A stretch of 64,000 bases of DNA, taken from contig NZ_CP018800.1 in the NCBI RefSeq assembly GCF_002795825.1, forward strand, positions 1,674,001-1,738,000, written 5' to 3'. Below are positions 50,535 to 60,045 of this stretch, piece by piece. Numbering within the stretch: the first letter of the stretch is position 1; each line of letters starts with the position of its first letter. This stretch comes from Mariprofundus ferrinatatus. Its GTDB lineage: Bacteria; Pseudomonadota; Zetaproteobacteria; Mariprofundales; Mariprofundaceae. A model generated the notes under the pieces. That model was not told the origin of the DNA, searched no databases, and saw only the letters and a program-made list of their open reading frames with translations. The translations under genes and the position numbers were made by a program.

Positions 50535-52004
50535 ATGGAACAGAACCAGTCAAACCTGCGCCGTGTCGCCATCGATCCGGTCACCCGCGTCGAAGGCCAC
50601 GGCAAAGTCACGCTGCTGCTCGATGAGGCAAACCATGTGCGCGAGGCGCGCTTCCATATCGTCGAGTTCCGCGGTTTCGAAAAGTTTATTCAGGGACGAC
50701 CCTACTGGGAGGTCCCCTACTTCGTGCAGCGACTGTGCGGAATCTGCCCTGTCTCGCACCATCTGGCGGCGGCCAAGGCGGTTGACCAGCTGGTCGGCGT
50801 CTATGACCTGACACCTACCACCGAGAAGCTGCGCAAACTGCTCCACTTCGGGCAGACACTGCAGAGCCATGCGCTGCACTTCTTCCATCTCTCATCACCC
50901 GATCTGCTCTTCGGTTTCGGCTCCAATCTCGAACACCGCAACATCGTCGGCGTGATCGAGGATTTCCCCGATCTGGCACTCAAGGGTGTACGGCTGCGCA
51001 AGTACGGGCAGCAGGTGATCGAGGTGATCGCCGGTAAACGTGTGCATGGTGCGGCCACCGTGCCGGGCGGCATGAACAAGTCGCTCACTATCGAAGAGCG
51101 CGACCGGCTGCTTGGCGATATCGACGACGTCCTCGGCTGGGCGGCGGATGCCGTGGCGCTGAACGAAAAGATCCACATGGAGCATCCGGAGAACCACGGT
51201 TTCGGCAGGCTCATCAGCAACTACCTCAGCATGGTCGGCACAAACGGAGAGCTGGAACTCTACCACGGCGGACTGCGTGCCAGCCGCCCCGACGGCGGCA
51301 ACATCTTCGACCAGTTCGACTACCGCGGCTACTACAACATTATCCGTGAAGAGGTGCGCTCGTGGAGCTACATGAAGTTCCCATATCTCACCGAACTCGG
51401 CCGTGACAACGGCTGGTACCGCGTCGGTCCGCTGGCGCGTATCAATAACTGCGATTTTATCTCCACACCACTGGCGGAAAGTGCACGCCAGCGTTTCAAG
51501 GCGTTCGCTGGAGGCGGCTTCGTGCACGACACGCTCGCCTACCACTGGGCGCGTATGATCGAAGTACTCCACTGCGCCGAGGCGATTCAGGAACTGCTGC
51601 TCGACCCCGATATCCTCGGCACCGACCTGATCACTAAGGGCGAGAAACAGGAGGAGGGCATCGGCGTGATTGAAGCGCCGCGCGGCACCCTGTTCCACCA
51701 CTACAAGGTCAATGAAGATGGCACGATCAAAAAGGCCAACCTGATCGTATCGACCACCAGCAATAATCAGGCAATGAATGAATCGGTGCGCTCGGTAGCC
51801 AACGAATATCTCGATGGCAACGAGATCACCGAGGGGCTGCTGAATCATCTGGAAGTTGCGATCCGCGCCTACGACCCCTGCCTCTCCTGTGCCACACATG
51901 CGCTTGGCAAGATGCCGCTGGTGGTCGAGCTTCTCGCGCCTGACGGGCGCATGGTCGATCGCGTCGCCAAAGGGTCAAACGGCTCGATTACCCGGACACT
52001 TTGA
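50535..52004 (+). CDS. hoxH: [NiFe]-hydrogenase large subunit HoxH
   Basis: 489 residues. Nickel ligands come from RLCGICPVSH (66-75, Cys68 and Cys71) and the C-terminal DPCLSCATHAL. The 32 residues after the final His are the propeptide removed on maturation, showing the enzyme is intact. AGGAA lies before ATG 50535. It forms the H2-activating core with HoxY. Confidence 0.96.
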   Translation: MEQNQSNLRRVAIDPVTRVEGHGKVTLLLDEANHVREARFHIVEFRGFEKFIQGRPYWEVPYFVQRLCGICPVSHHLAAAKAVDQLVGVYDLTPTTEKLRKLLHFGQTLQSHALHFFHLSSPDLLFGFGSNLEHRNIVGVIEDFPDLALKGVRLRKYGQQVIEVIAGKRVHGAATVPGGMNKSLTIEERDRLLGDIDDVLGWAADAVALNEKIHMEHPENHGFGRLISNYLSMVGTNGELELYHGGLRASRPDGGNIFDQFDYRGYYNIIREEVRSWSYMKFPYLTELGRDNGWYRVGPLARINNCDFISTPLAESARQRFKAFAGGGFVHDTLAYHWARMIEVLHCAEAIQELLLDPDILGTDLITKGEKQEEGIGVIEAPRGTLFHHYKVNEDGTIKKANLIVSTTSNNQAMNESVRSVANEYLDGNEITEGLLNHLEVAIRAYDPCLSCATHALGKMPLVVELLAPDGRMVDRVAKGSNGSITRTL

Positions 52005-52471
52005 ACATCCTGATCTTCGGTTATGGCAACCCGGGTCGCGGCGATGATGCGCTCGGCCCGGAGCTTGTTGCTGCCATTCAGGCGGAGAATATTCCCGGCA
52101 TAGAGTGCCAGGATGATATGCAGTTGCAGGTGGAGCATGTCACCGATTTAACCGGCCGCGATGCGATCCTTTTCATTGATGCCGATGCATCGTGCGTTGC
52201 CCCTTTCCACTTCTCGGAAATTTCAGCCGAGAAGGATGACAGCTACACCAGCCATGCGATGACGCCGCATGCCCTGCTACACGCCTTCCACACCGTTTAT
52301 GGAAAAGATGCCCCGCCCGCCTTCCTGATGCGCATCCGCGGCTACCAGTTCGAACTCGGTGAAGCCCTGAGTAGCGATGCTTCGGAGAACCTGGAAGCGG
52401 CCAGCCTGTTTATCCGGAACCTGTGTAAGAGCCCCTATGCTGAATCCTGGCGCAGCCTTCACAGGGGGTGA
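52001..52471 (+). CDS. hoxW: Hydrogenase maturation protease HoxW
   Basis: 156 residues, TTG start overlapping the hoxH stop. GYGNPGRGDDALGP at the N-terminus and LFIDADAS match the HyaD/HybD family, whose acidic residues sense nickel in the large subunit before cutting the propeptide. Sequence identity of the partner is clear from the position. The hyp maturation genes are not in the window. Its downstream 40 bases hold no terminator I can identify. Confidence 0.9.
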   Translation: MNILIFGYGNPGRGDDALGPELVAAIQAENIPGIECQDDMQLQVEHVTDLTGRDAILFIDADASCVAPFHFSEISAEKDDSYTSHAMTPHALLHAFHTVYGKDAPPAFLMRIRGYQFELGEALSSDASENLEAASLFIRNLCKSPYAESWRSLHRG

Positions 52472-52511
52472 TCCAGGCCTTATATCCGGTTTTATCCGTG
52501 ATAGAGCATCG

Positions 52512-53189
52512 TTAAAATTCGAAATCCTTCTCTTCGAACAGTTTCAGGCAGGCATCCACAGCCTCGGCATCGAACTGCGCTCCACGTTTCGACCTGATCT
52601 CATCCAGGGCCACACCGATGCCCAGTCCCGGGCGATATGGGCGGTGGCTGCTTATTGCCTCCACCACATCGGCCACGGCGACAATGCCGTAGTTGAGGGT
52701 TCTGGCCGGTTCAAAGGCTGCCATCACCTCGACGCCCTGCTAATCACGGCCAATCATCCAGCCCGACTCCCCATTCAGTGCCCGCCGCATCGGCTCAGCA
52801 TGGTTTGATTCAGAAAATGAAACTGGCTTAGGAATATCCATGCCTTCCTGGTGGTTTCTGAGCAGGAAGACGATCTGATTCCCCTCTTCTCTGGCCAGCG
52901 TGAATTCGCCGCCATGGCCGAACTGGAACTGCTCGTTCGCCCGCCTGATCTGGTCCAGCGCGCTATCATGGCTGTCTTCAAGGTCTAGCTGATATTGTCG
53001 GTCGTGCTCTGCAATCGTTTCCATGATTCTGGCATGGCTCTGCACGCTTTCGGTAAGCCGCTCGGCTGTTTCGGTGATTGACGTCTGGTAGAGAATCCAG
53101 ACCACGCTGGCCGTGGCAACAAGAACGGCCGCAACCATGACAATGGCGAGCATAATCAGTTTGCCGCGAATCATTTCCAGCCTGATCAT
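52512..53189 (-). pseudogene. Decayed sensor/HD-GYP protein gene
   Basis: One frame, interrupted by TAG at 52740-52742. The first part (149 codons) has an N-terminal helix and a double-Cache-like sensor up to SGWMIGRD; directly after the stop the same frame continues QGVEVMAAFEPARTLNYGIVA, the normal end of such a Cache domain. It then jumps to VADVVEAISSHRPYRPGLG and EAVDACLKLFEEKDF, the very end of an HD-GYP c-di-GMP phosphodiesterase. The HAMP/PAS region and most of the HD-GYP core are missing. So there is a nonsense mutation plus an internal deletion. Confidence 0.85.
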
Positions 53190-53365
53190 CGGCGCTCCTG
53201 ACTTACTCCGCTTCAGGTGAACGGGTACCCATTCACTATATTATACTATATCGGTCTGTTTTAAAATGAAGCTGTAACACAACGATCCATACCCTTCTGG
53301 CGTGAGCGCTGACGAATTGCTACCTTTCGCCGCCAATCCAGTCAGAGCAGAGAGAGTTACCAGCT

Positions 53366-54088
53366 ATGGGAAGAGCATTTGAAGTCCGCAAGGCATCGAT
53401 GGCCAAAACGGCCGCAGCCAAGACCAAGGTCTATTCGAAATATGGCCGTGAGATCTATGTATCCGCCAAGAACGGCGGCACCGATCCGAATACCAACCTG
53501 ACCCTGCGCCGCCTGATGGAGAAAGCGAAAAAGGATCAGGTGCCGGGACACATCATCGACAAGGCACTCGATAAAGCGAGCGGCGCCGGTGGCGAGGATT
53601 TTACAAGCACGCGCTATGAGGGCTTCGGCCCCGCCGGAACCATGCTGATTGTCGACTGCCTCACCGATAACGGTACCCGCAGCTTCAACGACGTGCGCCT
53701 CTGCTTCACCAAAAACGATGCCAAGCTCGGGGGGCCCGGTGCGGTTGCCCACATGTTCGACCATCTCGCCATCTTCTCCTTTAAGGGTGATGATGAGGAT
53801 GCGGTTCTGGAGGCGCTGATGATGGCCGATGTCGATGTGACCGACATCGAGCATGAGGGTGGCATCATTACTGTTTTTGCCCCGAGCAGCGAATTCAACA
53901 ACGCCCGCACCGCACTGCTTGATGCCATGCCCGGCCTTGAATTCGACGTGGAGGACATCTCCTACGTGCCACAGAACGCGGTCACCATCAGTGGTGAGGA
54001 TGCGGCCACCTTCGAGAAGCTGCTCGACATGCTCAACGACTGCGACGATGTGCAGAACGTTTACCACAACGCTGAACTGGCAGAGTAG
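53366..54088 (+). CDS. yebC: YebC/PmpR family protein
   Basis: 240 residues. [19 protein letters not shown] at the N-terminus, [39 protein letters not shown] and the three-domain layout identify the YebC/TACO1 family. Older work calls these transcription regulators; recent work links them to translation of proline-rich stretches. GAGAGAGTTACC precedes the ATG. An intrinsic terminator follows. Confidence 0.94.
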   Translation: MGRAFEVRKASMAKTAAAKTKVYSKYGREIYVSAKNGGTDPNTNLTLRRLMEKAKKDQVPGHIIDKALDKASGAGGEDFTSTRYEGFGPAGTMLIVDCLTDNGTRSFNDVRLCFTKNDAKLGGPGAVAHMFDHLAIFSFKGDDEDAVLEALMMADVDVTDIEHEGGIITVFAPSSEFNNARTALLDAMPGLEFDVEDISYVPQNAVTISGEDAATFEKLLDMLNDCDDVQNVYHNAELAE

Positions 54089-54107
54089 ACTTTGTAATCC
54101 CCTTCAG

Positions 54108-54143
54108 AAAAAAGGCCCCGGATTTTCCCCGGGGCCTTTTTTA
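54108..54143. terminator. Intrinsic terminator after yebC
   Basis: AAAAAAGGCCCCGG-ATTTT-CCCCGGGGCCTTTTTTATT; strong stem and T tract. Confidence 0.92.
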
Positions 54144-54314
54144 TTGCATAAGTGATGCAGGCAAATCCCCTCACATGGCCAACATCATTGTTGATCCGAT
54201 CCTATCGGTTGGCTAGAGCCCTCCTTCGGCTGCAATGGACAATCAACACCTCCAGTGCGATACTCATATAAGGTAGAGGATCAAGCTATGCCTTATATTT
54301 GATGAGATGAAACT

Positions 54315-57014
54315 GTGAACGGGCCTGATATCGAACAGAATCTTTCATGGCATTCAGTCGATGCCGAAGTGGCATTTCTTGCCATGGCTTCCGGCATGGA
54401 TGGCCTGAGTTCCACGGCGGCTTCAGAGCGGTTAAACCGCTTCGGAGAGAATCGCCTCAAACCTCCGCCGAAACAGAGCCCGTTCAAGCGGTTCCTGATG
54501 CAGTTCCACAATGTGCTCATCTACGTGTTGCTCGGTGCAGGCATTATCACTTCCATGCTGGGCCACTGGGTGGATAGCGGCGTGATCTTCGGCGTGGTGA
54601 TTATCAATGCCATCATCGGCTTCATACAGGAGGGCAAGGCGGAAAAGGCACTCGATGCCATCCGTAACATGCTCTCGCAGCAGGCGATGGTAAAACGGGA
54701 TGGTCATTTTATGAATCTGCCGGCTGAACAGCTGGTGCCGGGTGATGTGGTGTCGCTTCAATCCGGCGACAAGGTGCCGGCAGACCTGCGCCTGTTCAAG
54801 CTGCGTGAACTGCGAATAGAGGAGGCGATGCTCACCGGCGAGTCGATGCCGGCGGAGAAGATGACCGGCAAGGTCGCTGAAAATGCTTCGATCGGTGACA
54901 GAAAGAACCTTGCTTTCTCAGGTACGCTTGTAACCTACGGTCAGGGACTTGGCATTGTCGTCGCAACAGGCGATGGCACCGAAATCGGCCGTATTAGCGG
55001 ACTACTGCAGACAGTACAGACACTGACCACACCCCTGCTCAGGCAGATGGACCAGTTCGGTCGCTGGCTCTCCATCGGCATCGGCGTGCTGGCCATGCTT
55101 ACCTTCGCATTCGGCGTTCTCTTCCAGAGCTATACAGCCAGCGAGATGTTCCTGGCTGCTGTGGGCCTTGCCGTAGCGGGCATACCTGAGGGGTTGCCGG
55201 CCATTATGACCATTACGCTGGCTATCGGCGTACAGCGCATGGCCCGAAACAATGCCATTATCCGTCGCCTTCCGGCGGTCGAAACACTGGGTTCGGTGAC
55301 TGTCATCTGCTCGGATAAAACCGGCACGCTGACCCGCAACGAGATGACCGTGAAAAGCGTCATCACCGCCACCGGGTTGATCGAGGTGGGCGGCAGCGGC
55401 TACGACCCGCACGGCACCTTTATCAGGAGTGGTGAAGAGACCAGCCTTGATCAGCATCCGCAGCTGAGGGAGCTGGCACTGGCTTCTCTGCTCTGCAACG
55501 ATGCCAGCCTGAAGGAGAAGAATGGCCTCTGGCAGATTCACGGCGATCCTACCGAGGGTGCGCTTATCACGCTGGCCCTGAAAGCCGGCCTGGATCAGGC
55601 GCTGATGCAGAGACAGTTTCCGCGTATCGATGCCATCCCATTCGAATCGGAACACCGGTTTATGGCTACCCTGCACCATGATCATGCAGGGCACGGGTTT
55701 ATCTACCTGAAAGGTGCTCCCGAATCAGTGCTGGAGATGTGCCATATGGAACGCAGGTTTGGTGAAGATGTGCCACTGAACCGCCGATTCTGGGAAGATG
55801 AGATGTACCGGATGGCCGTCCGCGGAGAGCGCCTGCTTGCCATCGCATTTCGAGCCGTCCCAACTGAACAGCAGATGCTCAACTTCGATGATGTGCAATC
55901 GGGACTGACGCTGCTTGGTATTGTCGGCATTATCGACCCGCCCCGCAACGAGGCGATCGCATCGGTTCAGGCCTGTCAGAAGGCAGGCATCCGGGTAAAG
56001 ATGATTACCGGCGACCATGGCGTTACCGCTGCTGCCATCGGAGAACAGATGGGTATTGGCCTTGGCAGGTCGGTCATCAACGGCGTGGAGATGCGGGAGT
56101 ATAACGATAGCGAATTGCAGAAAGTGGCCGGCGACCACGATATTTTTGCCCGCGTGTCACCTGAGCAGAAACTGCAGCTGGTAACTGCCCTGCAGGCGAA
56201 CGGCGAAGTGGTATCGATGACCGGTGACGGTGTGAACGATGCCCCCGCTCTCAAGCGTGCTGATGTCGGCGTGGCAATGGGAATCAACGGCACGGAAGTC
56301 GCCAAAGAGGCCTCGGAAATGGTACTCACCGACGACAACTTCGCCTCCATCGCCAAGGCTGTCGAGGAGGGCCGCACGGTCTACGACAACCTCAAGAAAT
56401 CCATCCTCTTTATTCTTCCGACCAATGGCGGCGAAGCCTTTATCATCGTTGCAGCCATTATCATGGGTAGAGCGCTGCCCATCACTGCTGCGCAGATTCT
56501 CTGGGTCAACATGATCACGGCAGTCACGCTGGCCCTGACGCTGGCCTTCGAGCCGCCGGAGAGCGATGTCATGCGACGGCCACCTCGAAAACCGATGGAA
56601 CCGATCCTGTCAGGCTTCCTGATCTGGCGAATCCTGTTTGTGTCTCTGGTGATCGTAACCGGCACATTCGGTCTGTTTGTATGGGAGCGGATTCATGGTG
56701 CCGATCTGGCCGTCGCGCGCAGCATAGCGGTTAACACGCTGGTGATGTTCGAAATATTCTACCTGTTCAATGCCCGCTATCTGCTGGCCCCCTCCCTGAC
56801 CAGAGAGGGGATCGGCGGCAACAGGTATGTTTTCTATGCCATCGCTCTGCTGCTGCTGTTTCAGATCGCCTTCACCTATGCGGCTCCGATGCAGATGATG
56901 TTCGGAACCGCAGATATCGGTCCGGATGCATGGCTCAGGATCGTTGCAGTGGCCAGTTCGGTACTGTTTCTTGTCGAACTTGAAAAATGGCTACTACGAA
57001 GATTCATGCAGTAA
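54315..57014 (+). CDS. P-type (P2A) cation-transporting ATPase
   Basis: 899 residues. Cation ATPase N-terminus, actuator motif LTGES (about 174), transmembrane IPEGLPAIMT, phosphorylated Asp in CSDKTGTLT (about 335), and TGDGVNDAPALKRADVGVAMG. The PEGLP motif and C-terminal six helices fit the PacL/SERCA-like Ca2+ or the Na+/K+-like group; which ion is not decided by eye. Starts GTG at 54315. The 170 bases before it hold no gene; a 5-codon ATG frame ends just upstream. Confidence 0.92.
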   Translation: MNGPDIEQNLSWHSVDAEVAFLAMASGMDGLSSTAASERLNRFGENRLKPPPKQSPFKRFLMQFHNVLIYVLLGAGIITSMLGHWVDSGVIFGVVIINAIIGFIQEGKAEKALDAIRNMLSQQAMVKRDGHFMNLPAEQLVPGDVVSLQSGDKVPADLRLFKLRELRIEEAMLTGESMPAEKMTGKVAENASIGDRKNLAFSGTLVTYGQGLGIVVATGDGTEIGRISGLLQTVQTLTTPLLRQMDQFGRWLSIGIGVLAMLTFAFGVLFQSYTASEMFLAAVGLAVAGIPEGLPAIMTITLAIGVQRMARNNAIIRRLPAVETLGSVTVICSDKTGTLTRNEMTVKSVITATGLIEVGGSGYDPHGTFIRSGEETSLDQHPQLRELALASLLCNDASLKEKNGLWQIHGDPTEGALITLALKAGLDQALMQRQFPRIDAIPFESEHRFMATLHHDHAGHGFIYLKGAPESVLEMCHMERRFGEDVPLNRRFWEDEMYRMAVRGERLLAIAFRAVPTEQQMLNFDDVQSGLTLLGIVGIIDPPRNEAIASVQACQKAGIRVKMITGDHGVTAAAIGEQMGIGLGRSVINGVEMREYNDSELQKVAGDHDIFARVSPEQKLQLVTALQANGEVVSMTGDGVNDAPALKRADVGVAMGINGTEVAKEASEMVLTDDNFASIAKAVEEGRTVYDNLKKSILFILPTNGGEAFIIVAAIIMGRALPITAAQILWVNMITAVTLALTLAFEPPESDVMRRPPRKPMEPILSGFLIWRILFVSLVIVTGTFGLFVWERIHGADLAVARSIAVNTLVMFEIFYLFNARYLLAPSLTREGIGGNRYVFYAIALLLLFQIAFTYAAPMQMMFGTADIGPDAWLRIVAVASSVLFLVELEKWLLRRFMQ

Positions 57015-57076
57015 CTACAAACATCTGCTGTCCGACAAGTTGACGGCATCCACCACGGCGATTGAACGAACCGGCT

Positions 57077-57919
57077 TCAGCGCTCCGGAACAGCTGAGCC
57101 GTCACGCCTCCCCAGCATTGCAATCCATTCACGCCACGCCTCGCCATATGCCATCGAGGAGTAGTGATCGAAATCGTTATGACCTCCCGGCAGTTCTACT
57201 TTCGTCTTCGGCGCATTGGCTGCGGCAAAGATCGAATCAGCCATCTGTGCAGGGGAAATGGCATCATCACGTGCAGCAATCATCAGCAGGGGCATATGTA
57301 CATCGCGCACCATGCTCTCAGTATCAAAGTTCGTCCTTGCGAGCCAGCGAACAGGCAACCAGGGATAATGCAGGGCGGCCATATCGGGGATGCTTGAAAA
57401 CGGCGTCTCCAGTACAACACCCGCGGCATTGACCTCACTGGCCAGCTTTGCAGCCACTGCTGCGCCCAGGCTGCGCCCGGCAATAATCACATGCTGCGGT
57501 TTAACGCCAAGGCGAATCGTCAGATCAGACCATACGGCACGTGCATCCGCGTAGAGACCCGCCTCACCCGGTGTGCCCTCACTCTTTCCATAACCACGGT
57601 AATCGAATGCATAAACGGAGAGACCCAGTGATTGCCATGCTTTATACAGCGACAGGCGGTGGCTGATATTGCCGGCATTGCCGTGGAAATGGAGCACGGT
57701 GAAATGCGACAGCGGCTCTGGCATATACCAGCCGTGCAGCGTTATACCGTCCTCCGTTCCTACCAACAACTCCTCGAAAGTCATGCCATAATCAGCCGGC
57801 GTGGCTTGCACATCCCGACTGGGAAAATAGATGAACTGATCCTCAAACAGCGCCATGTAACCCGACACGCCGACAAAGGTCATCATGACAACAAACAGGA
57901 GCCGCTTGATCAGATACAT
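57077..57919 (-). CDS. Membrane-anchored alpha/beta hydrolase (BEM46-like)
   Basis: 280 residues. An N-terminal helix (3-22) anchors the protein. LHFHGNAGNISHR gives the oxyanion HGN, DYRGYGKSEG follows, the nucleophile is in AGRSLGAAVA (Ser about 150), and AARDDAISP plus GGHNDFDH give Asp and His. The family includes esterases and depalmitoylase-like enzymes. It converges on the P-type ATPase with a 62-base gap lacking a terminator and follows fmt on the same strand. Confidence 0.85.
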   Translation of the reverse strand: MYLIKRLLFVVMMTFVGVSGYMALFEDQFIYFPSRDVQATPADYGMTFEELLVGTEDGITLHGWYMPEPLSHFTVLHFHGNAGNISHRLSLYKAWQSLGLSVYAFDYRGYGKSEGTPGEAGLYADARAVWSDLTIRLGVKPQHVIIAGRSLGAAVAAKLASEVNAAGVVLETPFSSIPDMAALHYPWLPVRWLARTNFDTESMVRDVHMPLLMIAARDDAISPAQMADSIFAAANAPKTKVELPGGHNDFDHYSSMAYGEAWREWIAMLGRRDGSAVPER

Positions 57920-57969
57920 GGTTTAAGTTTAGCGCAAAAGGCGCGCTTTGGTATCGGCAGAGCCTCGCC

Positions 57970-58905
57970 TCAGGAAAGGGAGTCACCCTTCTGCAGCTGC
58001 GCGCCACGCAGAAAATCGACTGCGGCCATCGCCTTTTTTCCTTCCGGCTGCAGCTCTCTGATGCGGTAGAGAGATTTATCACCGCAGGCGATATCGAGGC
58101 CGCCCTCCACCTTCACGATCTGGCCGGGCAGCATATTGTGCGCGCCTGTGACCACGCTGCCTGCAATCAGCTTCAGCCATTTTCCCGCAAGCTGAGTGCG
58201 CACGCCCGGACGCGGGCTGAAGCAGCGCACCAGCCGGTCGATCTCGGCAGCCGGCTTTGACCAGTCGATAATACGCTCCTCATTGCTGATCTTCGCAGCA
58301 TAGGTTACGCCCGCATCCGGCTGCGGCTCGGGCTTAAGCCCTGCTGCAATCTTCGGCAGCATTTCGATCAGCAGCTCGGCGCCGAGCGGCGCAAGCGCAA
58401 ACCAGAGATCGCTTCCGGTCGTTGTTTCGCTGATCGGCAGTTTTCTGCAGCCATAAACGCCGCCGGTATCGAGCCCCTCCTCCATCTGCATGATGCAGAC
58501 ACCGGTTTCAGGGTCACCGGCCAGCAGGCTGCGCTCAATCGGGGCCGCACCACGCCAGCGCGGCAACAGCGATGCATGCACATTGAGCGGTGCAATCGAT
58601 GCTGCATCGAGCCACGGCCTGGGAAGAATCATGCCGAAGGCGACCACAACCAGAAAATCGGGAGCCTTATCCCTCAGCCACTCCAGTGCTTCACTGTTAT
58701 CGCGCAGCCGATCCGGGGTGATGACATCGATACCGGCATCCATTGCTGCCTGCTTCACCGCAGAGGGGGTGAGCTTCATGCCGCGGCCTGCTTTACGATC
58801 CGGCTGCGACACCACGCCGACCACCTCGACGCCATCAGCCTCGATCAGCGCTTCCAGACAGGGGACGGAGAAACCGGGAGTTCCGGCAAATACAATGCGC
58901 ATCAA
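57970..58905 (-). CDS. fmt: Methionyl-tRNA formyltransferase
   Basis: 311 residues. MRIVFAGTPGFSVPCLEAL at the N-terminus, SLLPRWRGAAPIE (formyl-THF site), MQMEEGLDTGGV, and a C-terminal OB-like domain with VRCFSPRPGVRT. It formylates initiator Met-tRNA. Placed after def, as in many bacteria, but separated by a 34-base perfect-palindrome hairpin. Confidence 0.96.
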   Translation of the reverse strand: MMRIVFAGTPGFSVPCLEALIEADGVEVVGVVSQPDRKAGRGMKLTPSAVKQAAMDAGIDVITPDRLRDNSEALEWLRDKAPDFLVVVAFGMILPRPWLDAASIAPLNVHASLLPRWRGAAPIERSLLAGDPETGVCIMQMEEGLDTGGVYGCRKLPISETTTGSDLWFALAPLGAELLIEMLPKIAAGLKPEPQPDAGVTYAAKISNEERIIDWSKPAAEIDRLVRCFSPRPGVRTQLAGKWLKLIAGSVVTGAHNMLPGQIVKVEGGLDIACGDKSLYRIRELQPEGKKAMAAVDFLRGAQLQKGDSLS

Positions 58906-58927
58906 ATCAATTCTTTTTCACTATCGC

Positions 58928-58961
58928 GGAAATTAGACCAATACCCATTGGTCTAATTTCC
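58928..58961. repeat. Perfect 15-bp inverted repeat at the def/fmt junction
   Basis: GGAAATTAGACCAAT (58928-58942), loop ACCC, and its exact complement (58947-58961). The def stop codon lies within the right arm. No U tract follows in minus sense, so it is not a classical terminator. Confidence 0.9.
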
Positions 58962-59501
58962 TTGCTTATACAGCTTCTTCATTTTCTTGGTGATCATGCG
59001 TCGCTTCAGCGGGCTGAGATAATCGATAAAGAGTTTGCCGATCAGATGATCAAACTCGTGCTGCAGTGCCACAGCCTCGAAACCTTCGAAATCGCGCTCA
59101 TGCACTGCTCCATCAATATCCTGCCAGCGCAGGGTGACGGCGGCCGGCCGCGACACATCACCGTAAACCTCTGGCACCGAGAGGCATCCCTCTTCCCATG
59201 AGGCCATCTCATCGGACTTCCAGATAAACTCAGGATTGATCCACACCTTCAGATCCCGTACACCGCCGGGCTCATCCCCATCATGGCGCACCTCTTCCTT
59301 GCGCCAGACGGTATCGGTAACAGCAATCTTCAAAGCCACGCCGATCTGGGTGGCGGCAAGGCCCACGCCCGGTGCATCGTACATGGTATCAGCCATATCC
59401 CGGATGATCTGCTTTACCTCTTCGGAGAGCGGAAACTCAACCTGACCGGCTATCTCGCGCAGCCGATCATCGGGATGAATCAGGATTTCACGAACCGCCA
59501 T
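58953..59501 (-). CDS. def: Peptide deformylase
   Basis: 182 residues. The three family motifs are GVGLAATQIG (about 46), EEGCLSVPE with the metal-binding Cys (about 104), and QHEFDHLIG (about 148). It removes the N-formyl group from nascent proteins. It starts 2 bases beyond the MIF-family gene stop and ends inside the 15-bp hairpin. Confidence 0.96.
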   Translation of the reverse strand: MAVREILIHPDDRLREIAGQVEFPLSEEVKQIIRDMADTMYDAPGVGLAATQIGVALKIAVTDTVWRKEEVRHDGDEPGGVRDLKVWINPEFIWKSDEMASWEEGCLSVPEVYGDVSRPAAVTLRWQDIDGAVHERDFEGFEAVALQHEFDHLIGKLFIDYLSPLKRRMITKKMKKLYKQGN

Positions 59502-59503
59502 CC

Positions 59504-59842
59504 TTAGAACGTTCCGCCTTTCCAGCCGAACATGTCACGTTCCGGAGATTCGAACTCGATATAGATACGGGACATATCCACGCCGAGCAGTTTGTGAATC
59601 ATTTTGGAAAATTTATTGGATACGTGCGAGGTGTCGGCCGGCGAAATCCCGATACTTTTCAGCTCGACAAAGACCAGCGGCAGATCGGAACCGGCAAAGA
59701 CCATCGAACAGTTATCGGAGAGTTCAACCATGACATAGGACTCCGGCTTCTCCAGTGCCACCGCAGCCAGATGCGAACAGCGGGCCAGGAAATCCGGATG
59801 ATTTTCGATTTTCACATTGGTGTGGATATGCAGGTAAGGCAT
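59504..59842 (-). CDS. MIF/tautomerase family protein
   Basis: 112 residues beginning MPYLHIHTNV, with Pro2 (Pro1 of the mature protein) as the expected catalytic base. VMVELSDNCSMVFAGSDLPLVFVELKS and IYIEFESPERDMFGWKGGTF (final 20) match the macrophage migration inhibitory factor fold. The activity is probably phenylpyruvate-like tautomerisation; physiological role in bacteria is unclear. It shares TGATG with the preceding 67-residue gene. Confidence 0.85.
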   Translation of the reverse strand: MPYLHIHTNVKIENHPDFLARCSHLAAVALEKPESYVMVELSDNCSMVFAGSDLPLVFVELKSIGISPADTSHVSNKFSKMIHKLLGVDMSRIYIEFESPERDMFGWKGGTF

Positions 59843-60045
59843 CAGCTCCCCTCCTTCTGTTGCGACTCCTGTTCAGACGTAGCCTCTTCGGCCTGCTGTT
59901 TGGCAAGCCATTCAAGGTTTCGCCGCGCCTGCTCCTCGCGCTCCTTGTTTTTTCCATGACGCATCCTTGCAGTTGCAACATAGGAGAGCCACCAGAGGAA
60001 TGCTCCGACAATAACAACAATGCCCCAGAACTCTTCCGTACTCAT
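59842..60045 (-). CDS. Small membrane protein linked to rnf genes
   Basis: 67 residues: one N-terminal membrane helix (about 6-24, FWGIVVIVGAFLWWLSYVA) and a highly charged, Gln/Glu-rich cytoplasmic tail. It overlaps rnfE as ATGA and the tautomerase gene as TGATG, so it is translated as part of the rnf operon. No family recognised. It could be an accessory to the Rnf complex or an unrelated passenger. Confidence 0.75.
   Translation of the reverse strand: MSTEEFWGIVVIVGAFLWWLSYVATARMRHGKNKEREEQARRNLEWLAKQQAEEATSEQESQQKEGS

Noticed and set aside
52001-52030. An ATG start for hoxW
   Set aside because: No ATG exists near the conserved N-terminus; TTG overlapping the hoxH stop is the only start that keeps GYGNPGRGDD intact.
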